From: Pseudorhodobacter antarcticus
Lineage (GTDB): Bacteria > Pseudomonadota > Alphaproteobacteria > Rhodobacterales > Rhodobacteraceae
Length of the DNA: 26,808 nucleotides
Assembly (NCBI GenBank): GCA_945860375.1
Contig: CAMAQR010000046.1
Location: 1 to 26,808 of the forward strand
Direction of reading: 5' to 3'
Shown piece after piece: positions 1-7,819 of the stretch; positions within the stretch are counted from its first letter, which is position 1, and each line of letters opens with the position of its first letter. The translations under genes and the position numbers were made by a program. A model generated the notes under the pieces. It was given only the letters and a program-made list of their open reading frames with translations. It made no database searches and was not told where the DNA came from.

Positions 1-114
1 GAGAAGACCTTACCAGCCATCAGCTTCGAGGATTATGCCGACCCCTTTACACCGATCCCAAACAGAAACAACAACTTGCAGACCTACATCGGCATAATCC
101 GGACATCGGCATAA
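1..114 (+). other. Open frame entering from the left edge (possible gene end)
   Basis: Frame 1 is open from the first base for 37 codons and stops at TAA 112-114. The peptide has no motif I recognise. Its last codons run through two of the 9-mer repeats described separately. It could be the C-terminus of a gene lying outside the window or chance. A remnant of a mobile-element gene is conceivable because of the repeats, but nothing in the peptide proves it. Confidence 0.2.
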
Positions 115-140
115 TGCGCCTTATGCCGACATCGGCATAA
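33..140. repeat. Five copies of the 9-mer TTATGCCGA in both orientations
   Basis: TTATGCCGA occurs forward at 33-41 and 121-129, and inverted (TCGGCATAA) at 89-97, 106-114 and 132-140. The last two copies form an inverted repeat with a 2-nt centre, and an extra C-G pair gives 10-bp arms at 120-141. The copies at 89 and 106 are direct repeats 17 bp apart. Such arrays suit recombinase or transposase binding at an element end, or an operator array. No integrase or transposase gene is visible inside the window. Confidence 0.8.
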
Positions 141-235
141 GAGTCACACGACGTTAGTGGCCGTGGTTCAGGCCGCTGGTTTTGGTGTCGAAACCCTGTC
201 GGGTGCTGGCCCTTTCACCATCAGTCGCCCATGCG

Positions 236-254
236 GATGGCGCTTTGCGCCATC
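236..254 (-). terminator. 8-bp perfect hairpin downstream of the AbrB-like gene
   Basis: GATGGCGC and GCGCCATC form a perfect 8-bp stem with a 3-nt loop, 24 nt past the stop of the minus-strand AbrB-like gene. No T run follows on the minus strand, so it is at best a weak or factor-dependent transcription end. Confidence 0.35.
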
Positions 255-277
255 GGCTTGGGCGGTCACGGCGGATG

Positions 278-1309
278 TTACTTCTTTCGCACCATCAGGC
301 GAAACGCCAAAGGTGCCAGAACGATGACGAACAGAATTCGCACGACATGATGCAAGGCCACGAACGCCACATCGGCGTTGATGGCCAGCGCGATCAGCCC
401 CATTTCAGTCAGCCCCCCCGGTGCCAGCGCCAGCAATGCCTGATCGGTTCGCACACCCGTCAAAGCCTGCATCGCCAATCCGGCCCCAAAGGCCAGTCCC
501 AGCGAGAGCACCGTTGCCCCAACACTCAGGGCCGCGGCCGGAGCCAGTGTTTTCACGCCAACTCCCAGAAAACGCGCGCCAAGGATGGTGCCCAGAATGA
601 CTTGCGCAGTGTTGACCAGCACCGTTGGCGGCACGCTTTGTGTGATCCCGGTCAGATGCAGGACTGCCGAGACAAGCAATGGTCCCAAAAAGGTCGGGGC
701 CGGGAAGTGCAGCCATTTCCCCAGCATCGCACCCAGAACCGCCGAGGCCAACATCATTGCCGCATCAAGCCATGAAAGTTGCAACGGCGCATGACCGGCC
801 ATGGAACCAACGCTGTGGCCTTCGATGATGCGAAACCAAAAGGCGATCAGGGCGATGGTCACCACGATGCGCAGGCTGTGGGCCAGAATGATCGGCGTAG
901 GCTTGGCACCGCTGGCCTCACCGATTTCTATCATCTCGTTCAGTCCGCCCGGCATGCCGGCGAAATAGGCGGTCACCCAGTCCAGCCGCCCGACAAAGCG
1001 GTAAAACGGCACCACGACCACGGCCACAACCATGACATAGACCAACAAAATCAAGACCGTGCCAGTCCATGCTGAGGCTTGCAACAGCACATCGGGGGTA
1101 AAGCGCGACCCCAGCAAGACCCCGATCACGGCCACGACAATGGGCCTCGCGCTGGCAGGGGCCAAAACCGGCACATTGGCGACGGCTGCGAACATGGTCG
1201 CAAACAGCGCGCCCAACATCCAAGGCAGAGGCAGGGTCAGCAGGTAAAAGGCCACTCCTCCGGCCGTCCCGATGCCAAGGGCAAGACCGATCCGCAGCAG
1301 GGTATTCAT
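278..1309 (-). CDS. AbrB-family multi-pass membrane protein (putative transporter)
   Basis: The 343-residue protein is almost entirely hydrophobic helices, about ten in number, in two similar halves. Each half carries a glycine-rich loop: AGMPGGLNEM near residue 118 and ALAPGGLTEMG near residue 295. This duplicated PGG-(L)-(N/T)-E-M signature is typical of the AbrB/DUF-type membrane family, once called 'ammonia monooxygenase regulators'. The transported compound is unknown for the family. The gene lies 39 nt downstream of the hexapeptide transferase on the same strand and may be cotranscribed with it. I see no sequence link to phosphonates beyond position. The start is ATG at 1309, matching the family N-terminus, and the stop is followed by a small hairpin. 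Confidence 0.8.
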   Translation of the reverse strand: MNTLLRIGLALGIGTAGGVAFYLLTLPLPWMLGALFATMFAAVANVPVLAPASARPIVVAVIGVLLGSRFTPDVLLQASAWTGTVLILLVYVMVVAVVVVPFYRFVGRLDWVTAYFAGMPGGLNEMIEIGEASGAKPTPIILAHSLRIVVTIALIAFWFRIIEGHSVGSMAGHAPLQLSWLDAAMMLASAVLGAMLGKWLHFPAPTFLGPLLVSAVLHLTGITQSVPPTVLVNTAQVILGTILGARFLGVGVKTLAPAAALSVGATVLSLGLAFGAGLAMQALTGVRTDQALLALAPGGLTEMGLIALAINADVAFVALHHVVRILFVIVLAPLAFRLMVRKK

Positions 1310-1348
1310 ATTGGTCTGTCCGGGATAAGGGCGGCGAGTCCGCAGAGT

Positions 1349-1960
1349 TCAGCGATATTTCTCGATGAAGGCATCAATGTCCAGCCTTCGGATATCGGGC
1401 AAAGCCGCCTTCAGGCTGTCGTGATCCCAATCCCACCACGCAATCTCTTGCAGGGCATCGGCCTGATGCGGGGCGAAACGCCACTTCAAATGCCGCGCGG
1501 GCACGCCGCCGACAATCGCATAAGGTGGCACATCCTTTGAGACGACCGCGCCTGCGCCGATCACCGCCCCATTGCCCACGCACACCCCGGCCAAAACGGT
1601 GACGCCGTGGCCAATCCAGACATCATGGCCGATCGTGACCCAATGATCGCGACGCCATTGAAAGAAGTCATCATCATCTTCACCAAGGCCAAATTGCGCG
1701 GCGCGATAGGTGAAATGATGCTGGCTTGCCCGCCATGTGGCATGGTTGCCGGGATTGATCCGCACCCCTTCGGCAATCGAGCAGAACTTGCCGATGGTCG
1801 ACCAAACCACATTCCCGCCTTTGACAATGTAGGAATAATCGCCAAACCCCACCTCGCGCAGGGTCACATGCGCCATGATCTCGGTCCATTTGCCCAAGGT
1901 GCAATCGACCACCATCGCGGTTTCATGGACGTTGGGGGCCTCGGTCAGCAGTTTGGTCAT
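1349..1960 (-). CDS. Hexapeptide-repeat acyltransferase of the phosphonate-associated family
   Basis: A 203-residue left-handed beta-helix acyltransferase. Hexapeptide turns run from about residue 20 to 80 and again from 105 to 155, with the typical distal stretch [17 protein letters not shown] followed by [25 protein letters not shown]. An acidic loop ([12 protein letters not shown]) lies between the coils. The C-terminal WWDWDHDSL motif also matches the xenobiotic/CatB-like subgroup commonly found inside phn loci, which I recall as the TIGR03308-type 'phosphonate metabolism transferase'. The donor is presumably acetyl-CoA. The acceptor is unknown, but an aminophosphonate (a PhnO-like role) is a reasonable guess. 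It follows phnE2 after 214 nt, so it may have its own promoter or be a distal gene of the phnCDEE unit. Confidence 0.8.
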   Translation of the reverse strand: MTKLLTEAPNVHETAMVVDCTLGKWTEIMAHVTLREVGFGDYSYIVKGGNVVWSTIGKFCSIAEGVRINPGNHATWRASQHHFTYRAAQFGLGEDDDDFFQWRRDHWVTIGHDVWIGHGVTVLAGVCVGNGAVIGAGAVVSKDVPPYAIVGGVPARHLKWRFAPHQADALQEIAWWDWDHDSLKAALPDIRRLDIDAFIEKYR

Positions 1961-1987
1961 GCGATCAATCCATCGGCAGGCGGTGAC

Positions 1988-2009
1988 AGGCGACGGGGTG
2001 TCGCCTTTT
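1988..2009 (+). other. Hairpin in the 214-nt gap between phnE2 and the acyltransferase
   Basis: AGGCGAC and GTCGCCT form a 7-bp stem with a 5-nt loop, ending in four T residues when read on the plus strand. No plus-strand gene ends here. On the minus strand, the direction of the flanking genes, there is no T run, so it may only be an mRNA processing or stability element. The rest of the gap (1961-2174) holds a 10-bp palindrome GACTATAGTC at 2079-2088 that includes a TATAGT -10-like hexamer, and nothing else I can support. Confidence 0.3.
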
Positions 2010-2174
2010 GGGGACAGCAGAAGGCAAGGGTGGCGAGCGCTTGCCGTCAGGCGCAGGGTCGAGGTTCAGGGCGGTGTGGACTATAGTCGAACCCGTAGGT
2101 GAATTTTGGTCCGTGTGTCGGCGCTAAGGGTGGGCCTTCGGTGCCGGACACAACCACTATGACAGCAGATGGCG

Positions 2175-3041
2175 TCAGCGAACCCCTTCCCACGTCCCGA
2201 TGAACCGCGACCGGACCAGACCGGAGAGCCAGTCGATGACATAAACCATGGCGATGATCAGGAAGATGATCGACCATGCCTGATCCCACATATAGGCCTG
2301 TATCCGGTCGGACAGCAAAAACCCGATGCCGCCTGCGCCGACGATGCCCAGAATGGTGCCGGTGCGCACGTTGGACTCAAAGTTGTAAAGCGTGATCGAC
2401 AGCAGCACCGGAAACACCTGCGGCAACACCGCGAAACGGATCGCCTGCACCCCGGAACCGCCCGATGCCACCACGCCTTCAACGGGCTTGTTCGAGGCGT
2501 TCTCGATGGCTTCGGAGTAAAGTTTGGCCAGCACGCCAATCTCGGCCACCGCAATCGCCATCACCCCGGCCAGTGGCCCCAGACCAAAAGCCCGGATGAA
2601 GATCAGCGCCAGAATAAGCGTCTCGAACGACCGGATCACGTCAAACCCGCGCCGGAACCCCAGCCGCAGCCAGTTCATCCGGTTGATGGTCTTGGCCCCC
2701 AGAAACGACAGCGGAAACGCCACCATTGCCCCCAGCATGGTGCCCATGAACGCCATCGCCAGCGATTCACCCAGACCATTCAGAATCTCGGCAATCTCTT
2801 GCCATTGCGTCCAGACATAGGGCGGAAACATGAAGCCCAGAACGCGTCCGAGCCGCCCCAGACCTTCATAAATCCGCACTGGCGAAAAACCGAAGTCATA
2901 AAGACACCAGCCGAACAGGGCTATGAACGCCGCCCACAAAGCCGCATTGCGCAGCCGGATCGGCAGGGCGGGGCGGAAGGCCAGCGGCATCCGCGCGCGG
3001 GCGGCGGCAATCTCGGCTTTCGTGATATCTGGCAAAGCCAT
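2175..3041 (-). CDS. phnE: Phosphonate ABC transporter permease, second copy
   Basis: An inner-membrane permease of 288 residues with about six hydrophobic segments. The coupling-helix region reads GVVASGGSGVQAIRFAVLPQ and is followed by NFESNVRTGTILGIVGAGGIG, the hallmark of PhnE-type binding-protein-dependent permeases. Its ATG (3041-3039) overlaps the TGA of the preceding permease (TGATG), which points to translational coupling. It would form a heterodimer with the neighbouring permease and work with the phnC ATPase and phnD binding protein. Paired, non-identical phnE genes are common in alphaproteobacterial phnCDE1E2 operons. The family call is safe; the substrate (phosphonates or phosphate esters) is inferred from the family. 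Confidence 0.93.
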   Translation of the reverse strand: MALPDITKAEIAAARARMPLAFRPALPIRLRNAALWAAFIALFGWCLYDFGFSPVRIYEGLGRLGRVLGFMFPPYVWTQWQEIAEILNGLGESLAMAFMGTMLGAMVAFPLSFLGAKTINRMNWLRLGFRRGFDVIRSFETLILALIFIRAFGLGPLAGVMAIAVAEIGVLAKLYSEAIENASNKPVEGVVASGGSGVQAIRFAVLPQVFPVLLSITLYNFESNVRTGTILGIVGAGGIGFLLSDRIQAYMWDQAWSIIFLIIAMVYVIDWLSGLVRSRFIGTWEGVR

Positions 3042-3955
3042 CAGCGCACTCCCAATCCGATAAAGCGGTGCCGCAACTTTTCCGATCCGTAGTCGATCAG
3101 CATGACGGTCACGAAGATGATGAGGAACAGCGCCGACAGGTCGGTGTATTCCTGCAAACTGACGGCGGTGCGGAACTCTTGGCCCAAGCCCCCCGCGCCG
3201 ACATAGCCGATGATCGACGACGACCGCACGTTGATTTCAAACCGCAGCAATGTGTAGCTGATGATGTTGGGCAGCACCTGCGGCACAGCGCCAAAGCGCA
3301 TCTGTTGCGCCCAGGTGCCCCCCGCCGCCTTGATGCCGTCTAACGGGCGCATGTCGATGTTTTCATTGGCTTCAGAGTAAAGCTTGCCCAAAGCCCCGAC
3401 GCAGTGCAGCGAAATCGCCAATACCCCGGCCATGGGTCCGATGCCGAAGCTGAACACAAAGATCAGGGCCCAAACGATGTCAGGCACAGTGCGGGCAATT
3501 TCCAGAAAGCGGCGGGTGATCCACAATAGCCAGCGGTTTGGTGACAGGTTGCGCGCGGCCGGAAAGCTGAGCAGAAAGCCGCCCGCAACCCCCAGCGCCG
3601 TCGCCATGAAGGCGATCAGAATGGTTTCAGCCAGCAACAAAGCCCAGGTGCGCCAAGCCCAGAACCAGGCCGCGACATCCGTTCCCAGCGTGTCCCATGA
3701 CAGCGGCGGGATGGTTTTGGCCAGATATTCGCCCAGCCGCGGCAAGCCCGCCGGGATGATCCAGCGTTCGGCGCGCGACCCGTCGGCCAATGTCACTTGG
3801 GTGATTTTGAAGAAGTCGCTCTGCCAAGCCGCACCAATGAAAAGCAACGCAAAGACCAGCGAGCTGATCAACCAGACCAGCCGCGACTGTCTGCGGGCGA
3901 CCGCGTAGTCACGCTCGAACGCCAGAACGGCAGGAGACAGAGAAAGGGATGTCAT
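3041..3955 (-). CDS. phnE: Phosphonate ABC transporter permease, first copy
   Basis: The encoded inner-membrane permease has 304 residues if translation starts at ATG 3955 (MTSLSLSPAVLAFERDY). I prefer this start over an upstream GTG/ATG because the extra 14 residues lie in the intergenic region and GGCGGA stands at a suitable distance from 3955. One membrane segment lies near residues 25-45 and five more beyond residue 90. The EAA-type loop reads GIKAAGGTWAQQMRFGAVPQ, followed by RFEINVRSSSIIGYVGAGGLG. The long periplasmic stretch between the first and second segments is usual for the longer member of a PhnE pair. The stop overlaps the start of the second permease. phnD lies 59 nt upstream. 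Confidence 0.93.
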   Translation of the reverse strand: MTSLSLSPAVLAFERDYAVARRQSRLVWLISSLVFALLFIGAAWQSDFFKITQVTLADGSRAERWIIPAGLPRLGEYLAKTIPPLSWDTLGTDVAAWFWAWRTWALLLAETILIAFMATALGVAGGFLLSFPAARNLSPNRWLLWITRRFLEIARTVPDIVWALIFVFSFGIGPMAGVLAISLHCVGALGKLYSEANENIDMRPLDGIKAAGGTWAQQMRFGAVPQVLPNIISYTLLRFEINVRSSSIIGYVGAGGLGQEFRTAVSLQEYTDLSALFLIIFVTVMLIDYGSEKLRHRFIGLGVR

Positions 3956-4014
3956 ATGGGGTCCGCCAATGGAAAGGACGGCGGCCCCTGGGGCCACCGT
4001 CCGATTGCGTCAGA

Positions 4015-4917
4015 TCAGCTTTTGCGGTTCGCCTTGATCCAGGCGCGCATGTCGATGATCCACTGATAGCGCTCGTGGTTCACTTCGACATAGCCTTTGT
4101 CGGTCGAGGTTTCGCCGCCGGTGATCTCTTTGTAGACTTCCGGAGCAGCGGTTGGCAGCGCCAGCAGGGCAGCTTTCACTTCGTCGATCATCGGCTGCGG
4201 CAGGTTGTTGCGCGTGGTGATCGGGCCGTTGGTGATTTCGGGCGATTCCCAGATGACGCAGATTTCGCCTGCCTTGATCATGTCCTTGGACACCATCAAC
4301 TGATAGACGCCCGAGGTTTCGTTGTCCTGATAGGTGGCGGCGGCATCAAACTGGCCGTTGACCACGCCCTGAACGCCGGCTTCGTGGCTGCCCGAGAACG
4401 GGATGCCCGAGAAATAGGTGTCCGGCTCAAAACCCTGCTGCGCAAGGTTATAGAGCGGCACAGCATAGCCCGAGGTGCTGTCCGGGTCGGCGAAGGCCAG
4501 GACTTTGCCCGCCAGATCTTCGATGGTCTTGTAGCCAGAGTCGCAGCGCACGATGATCGTGCTGAAGTAACCGGTGGCACCGGTCAGGCTTTCGGTGGCC
4601 AGAATTGGCTGCACGCCGCCTTCGGTGGCGGTGTAGGCAGCGGCATAGGCGGACGAGCCGAAATAGGCGAATTCGATCTGGTCGGCGGCAATCGCCTGAA
4701 CCACACCGTCATAGTTGCCAGCGGTGAAGATTTCGATATCCACGCCCAGAGTGGTCTCCAGATAGGCTTCGAAGCCTTTGTAACGTGCGATCCGGTCCTG
4801 TTCGTTTTCACCCGACAGGATGCCGAACTTGACGGTCTTGTAGTCAGCTTTCCAGTCTTGCGCAAAAGCGGGCAAAGCGGCCAGCAGGGCAAGGGCAGTT
4901 GTGGCGATCAGGCGCAT
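4015..4917 (-). CDS. phnD: Phosphonate ABC transporter substrate-binding protein
   Basis: A 300-residue periplasmic binding protein. The start is ATG 4917, preceded by GGAG, which gives a clear signal peptide (MRLIATTALALLAALPAFA, cleaved before Q20). A longer frame upstream would run into phnC's downstream gap and lacks a signal sequence at its start. The mature part opens with VKFGILSGENEQDR and contains FAYFGSSAYAAAY, DPDSTSGYAVP, SGSHEAGVQG and AAATYQDNE. These are the positions where PhnD-family proteins bind the phosphonate group: the Ser/Thr cluster, the His and the Asp. It delivers phosphonate to the PhnE pair and is encoded directly after phnC. The family is PF12974-like; the ligand is not resolved by sequence. 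Confidence 0.93.
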   Translation of the reverse strand: MRLIATTALALLAALPAFAQDWKADYKTVKFGILSGENEQDRIARYKGFEAYLETTLGVDIEIFTAGNYDGVVQAIAADQIEFAYFGSSAYAAAYTATEGGVQPILATESLTGATGYFSTIIVRCDSGYKTIEDLAGKVLAFADPDSTSGYAVPLYNLAQQGFEPDTYFSGIPFSGSHEAGVQGVVNGQFDAAATYQDNETSGVYQLMVSKDMIKAGEICVIWESPEITNGPITTRNNLPQPMIDEVKAALLALPTAAPEVYKEITGGETSTDKGYVEVNHERYQWIIDMRAWIKANRKS

Positions 4918-4948
4918 GGGAGGTACTCCAGTTGCAGGGGATGAAAAA

Positions 4949-5755
4949 TCAGGCCGGAACGCGGATGCGTGCGGCGGTCGAGGTGACGGCTTCGTTGAAC
5001 TCGGCCAGCCCGTCACTGCCGTAGATGTCGCGCACGACATCATCGGTCAGTTGCCGGGCGGTGCCGTCGAACATGACCCGGCCCGCGCGCATCGCGATGA
5101 TGCGGTCGCAGTATTCACGGGCGGTGTCGAGCGTGTGCAGGTTGACCATCACCGTGATACCATCATCACGGTTGATGCTGCGCAGGGCCTCCATCACGCG
5201 GGTGGCATTGCCGGGGTCGAGGCTGGCAATGGGCTCGTCGGCCAGCATGATGCGCGGGTTCTGCACCAAAGCGCGGGCGATTGCCACGCGCTGCTGCTGA
5301 CCGCCTGACAGCGTGCCTGCGCGTTGCAGGGCATGGGGGGCAAGGTCGAGCCGATCCAGCGCGCGGATGGCAATCGTGCGTTCCGCGTCGGTGAACCGCA
5401 TCGCCATCGAGGACAGAAATCCGTGATCCGCCAGACGCCCGACCAAGACATTGGTCAGAACATCCATCCGTTCCACCAGATTGAACTGTTGAAAGATCAT
5501 GGCACAGTCGCGTCGCCATTGGCGCAACGCACGCCCTCGCAGGGCAGTGACGTCAGTGCTGCCAAAGGCAATCTTGCCTGCGGTTGGGTTGATCAACCGG
5601 TTGATCAGGCGCAGCAATGTAGACTTGCCTGCACCAGAGCGACCGATCACGCCCACGAATTCGCCGGGGCTGATTTCAAGAGTGACTGCGTCCACAGCAT
5701 GTGTGGAACCGAAGGTGCGGCCAAGGCCGGAGAGAGAGAGCATGTGCTTTTCCAT
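4949..5755 (-). CDS. phnC: Phosphonate ABC transporter ATP-binding protein
   Basis: A cytoplasmic ABC ATPase of 268 residues from ATG 5755. Walker A is GRSGAGKST at about residues 38-46, the Q-loop is [15 protein letters not shown], the signature is [15 protein letters not shown], Walker B is [12 protein letters not shown], and the H-loop is NLHTLD. The FNLVxRxxVLTNVLxGRL stretch is characteristic of PhnC. Three in-frame ATGs (5767, 5755, 5743) compete. The 5743 start has GGAAAA about 7 nt upstream and begins at the core motif [12 protein letters not shown], so the true protein may be 4 residues shorter. It is the first gene of the minus-strand importer operon and faces the divergent 5756-6151 control region. 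Confidence 0.93.
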   Translation of the reverse strand: MEKHMLSLSGLGRTFGSTHAVDAVTLEISPGEFVGVIGRSGAGKSTLLRLINRLINPTAGKIAFGSTDVTALRGRALRQWRRDCAMIFQQFNLVERMDVLTNVLVGRLADHGFLSSMAMRFTDAERTIAIRALDRLDLAPHALQRAGTLSGGQQQRVAIARALVQNPRIMLADEPIASLDPGNATRVMEALRSINRDDGITVMVNLHTLDTAREYCDRIIAMRAGRVMFDGTARQLTDDVVRDIYGSDGLAEFNEAVTSTAARIRVPA

Positions 5756-6151
5756 GCCCCGATCCATGCCGGCGCGGCGCAACAATTCCGTGTCTGTGAC
5801 GTGATGGTTTCGAGTATCATTTTTGACAGTGCTGTGTCGGAAGAGATTTAAATATATTAAATTCAAGTACTTGACTGTATCTGACTGTTTTTTGGTCAAA
5901 AATATGGCCCAAAATTCATCGCGACTGATCCAAACTCCGGCACCAAAAAACAAGCTGGGGCCGGGCGTGCCGTCACGACGGATTGAATCCGGTAGCGTCT
6001 TCAAGGCGATGCCGCATTCGGTGCGCGAACCGGGCTGCGATCTGTCGCAAATCTGTCAATTTGACAGTTGAAAATCTTCACATTGCTGTTGCAGCGGCGT
6101 TACCAAGCTTGCGTAGCGACTATTAAAACGTAGTCCAGAAGGAGAACAGAA
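5756..6151. promoter_or_regulatory. Divergent control region between the two importer operons
   Basis: This 396-nt gap separates phnC (minus) from the second phnD gene (plus) and has no convincing gene. On the phnC side an AT-rich block lies at 5846-5863, with a TATATT -10-like hexamer on the minus strand. Next to it are direct repeats of TGACTGT at 5872-5878 and 5882-5888, 10 bp apart. On the phnD2 side lie a Pho-box-like repeat and dyad at 6042-6067. A strong ribosome site, AGGAG at 6140-6144, precedes the ATG at 6152. The middle (about 5900-6040) shows nothing I can name. Confidence 0.6.
6042..6067 (+). promoter_or_regulatory. Pho-box-like direct repeat and dyad upstream of the second phnD
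   Basis: CTGTCGC at 6042-6048 and CTGTCAA at 6053-6059 are repeats exactly 11 bp apart. This is the spacing and sequence of alphaproteobacterial PhoB sites (CTGTCAT-N4-CTGTCAT). The second repeat is also one arm of a perfect 7-1-7 dyad, CTGTCAATTTGACAG (6053-6067), whose right arm contains a consensus -35 hexamer TTGACA (6061-6066). Phosphate-starvation control of the 6152-13303 operon is the natural reading. The dyad could let PhoB bind in either orientation. Confidence 0.6.
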
Positions 6152-7024
6152 ATGTCGCTGAAGTCTTTGATGATCGGGACGGCCCTTGCCGTTGTTTGCG
6201 CAACCGTTACCTCTGCCGAAACCTGGAACATTGCTGTCACCGACGTTGAAGGTCTGGAACGTCTTCAGGCCGAATGGGGACCGTTCAAAGTGGCGCTTGA
6301 AGCCGCCACCGGTGAAACCTTTGAATTCTTCCCGGTGGCGTCGCGCACGGCTTCGGCCGAGGCGTTGCGCGGCGAAACGGTTGATTTCGTCATCACCGGC
6401 CCGGCGGAATACATCGTCATCAACACCCTGACCAAAGCCACCCCGCTGATCGGCTTTGGCCGTCCTGATTATCGCTGCGCCATCATTGTGCGCGCCGATG
6501 CGGGGATTGACAGCATGGACGATCTGAAGGGCAAGAAGGTGGCCTTTGGTGACATCGGCTCGACCTCGAACATGCTGTGCCCGATGCAGTTGATGGCCGA
6601 CTATGGTGTCAGCCCCGTGACCGACATCGAAGTCGTCCACACCGCCCGCAACATCGCACATGAGGCGTTGAAGGCCGGCGACGTGGCGGCCATCGGCATC
6701 AATGAAGGCTCGTGGATTTCTTCGGCCCGCGACAAGGACACTTCGGTGCCTTACGGCTTCTTCAAGGTTCTGGCCCGCTCGGGCGATCTGCCCAATGATA
6801 TGCTGCTGGCGGGTGCCCATGTTCCTGCCGAAGTGCAGGCGCTGGTGCGCGACAGCATCATCGGCAAGAAGGCTGAAATCATCACTGCCATCACCGCCCA
6901 TGAAGAAAACGGCAAATATGTCGGCATGGATCTCGTGACGATCGAGGATGCCAACTATAATGTGGTGCGGTCCATGTACACCACCGCAGGCTATCCGCAG
7001 TTCGACAAGTTCCTCGGAGAGTAA
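6152..7024 (+). CDS. PhnD-family substrate-binding protein of a second importer
   Basis: A 290-residue periplasmic binding protein with signal peptide (MSLKSLMIGTALAVVCATVTSA) and an AGGAG site 7 nt before the ATG. PhnD-like landmarks are VDFVITGPAEYIVI, FGDIGSTSNMLCP (the Ser/Thr cluster), NIAHEALKAGDVAAIGI (the His) and the following INEGSW. The Asp seen in PhnD-1 (TYQDNE) is replaced by Asn/Glu in this stretch. This suggests a different ligand from the neighbouring phnD, such as another phosphonate, phosphite or a phosphate ester. The system has a single permease, like PtxABC, HtxBCD and AepX-type importers. It heads the plus-strand operon; phnC2 follows after 3 nt. Confidence 0.88.
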   Translation: MSLKSLMIGTALAVVCATVTSAETWNIAVTDVEGLERLQAEWGPFKVALEAATGETFEFFPVASRTASAEALRGETVDFVITGPAEYIVINTLTKATPLIGFGRPDYRCAIIVRADAGIDSMDDLKGKKVAFGDIGSTSNMLCPMQLMADYGVSPVTDIEVVHTARNIAHEALKAGDVAAIGINEGSWISSARDKDTSVPYGFFKVLARSGDLPNDMLLAGAHVPAEVQALVRDSIIGKKAEIITAITAHEENGKYVGMDLVTIEDANYNVVRSMYTTAGYPQFDKFLGE

Positions 7025-7027
7025 GCA

Positions 7028-7819
7028 ATGCCGCTTGACCACCCCGGTTTGCGGCGTGGAAACCAGACTGGCCTGCAGGTTATGGACCTGCAGGCCATAG
7101 GCCTTGCCAAACGCTTTGGCACTGGCGCGCCGGTTTTCTCGGACCTCAACTTCAGCATTCCGCAGGGCGATTGTGTGGCGCTGGTCGGGGCCAATGGCAC
7201 TGGCAAGTCCACACTTCTGCGCTGTTGCCTTGGCCTCATCACCCCGGATGCCGGGCAGGTGTCACTGTTGGGCGAGAGGCTGGCCGATCTTGGCGGTGCA
7301 GCCCGACGGGCCCTGCGTGCCCGCACCGGGCTGGTTGGACAAAAACACAATCTTGTGCCGCGACTGTCGGTGCTGTCGAATGTGATCCATGGCCTGCTGG
7401 GACGCCATTCTGGCCCACGCTATTGGATGCAGGGGCTGGCCCCGGCAGAGGCGCGCGCCGCTGCCATGACAGCCTTGACCAAGGTCGGATTGGCCGATCT
7501 GGCCCTGCGCCGGGCCGATCAGCTTTCGGGCGGTCAAAGCCAGCGGGTGGCGATTGCCCGCGCTTTGGTTGGCAACCCGCGGTTTTTGGTGGCGGACGAA
7601 CCCTGTGCCTCGCTGGACCCGCAGGCGGGCGAAGAGGTGATGGCGCTGTTCATGTCATTGGTCAAACGCGAAGGTGTGACGGTTTTGTTCACCTCGCACA
7701 ATGTGCAGCACGCCCTGAGCTATGGCGACCGGATCTTGGGTTTGCAGGGCGGGCGGATCGCGATTGACGCACCTTCGGCAAACGTCACCTCAACGGAAAT
7801 GGCCCAGCTTTATGGATAA
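7028..7819 (+). CDS. ABC ATPase of the second phosphonate-type importer
   Basis: A cytoplasmic ATPase of 263 residues. Walker A is GANGTGKST (about residues 54-62), with a Q-loop region TGLVGQKHNLVPRLSVLSNV. The signature is [15 protein letters not shown], Walker B is FLVADEPCASLD and the H-loop is TSHNVQHAL. It resembles PhnC in length and in the LVPRLSVLSNVIHGLLGR stretch, but it is clearly different from the first PhnC. GGAGAG at the end of phnD2 serves the ATG at 7028; an internal ATG at 7082 is a weaker alternative without a clear ribosome site. Its stop overlaps the start of the permease gene, so expression is probably coupled. Confidence 0.9.
   Translation: MPLDHPGLRRGNQTGLQVMDLQAIGLAKRFGTGAPVFSDLNFSIPQGDCVALVGANGTGKSTLLRCCLGLITPDAGQVSLLGERLADLGGAARRALRARTGLVGQKHNLVPRLSVLSNVIHGLLGRHSGPRYWMQGLAPAEARAAAMTALTKVGLADLALRRADQLSGGQSQRVAIARALVGNPRFLVADEPCASLDPQAGEEVMALFMSLVKREGVTVLFTSHNVQHALSYGDRILGLQGGRIAIDAPSANVTSTEMAQLYG

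Noticed and set aside
1988..2009. Intrinsic terminator for the phnCDEE operon
   Set aside because: The T run is on the wrong strand for the minus-strand genes; it is listed only as a hairpin.
6056..7042. 328-codon minus-strand frame opposite the second phnD
   Set aside because: It is a long GC-rich shadow of a gene with clear family motifs and a signal peptide; the antisense product has no family features.
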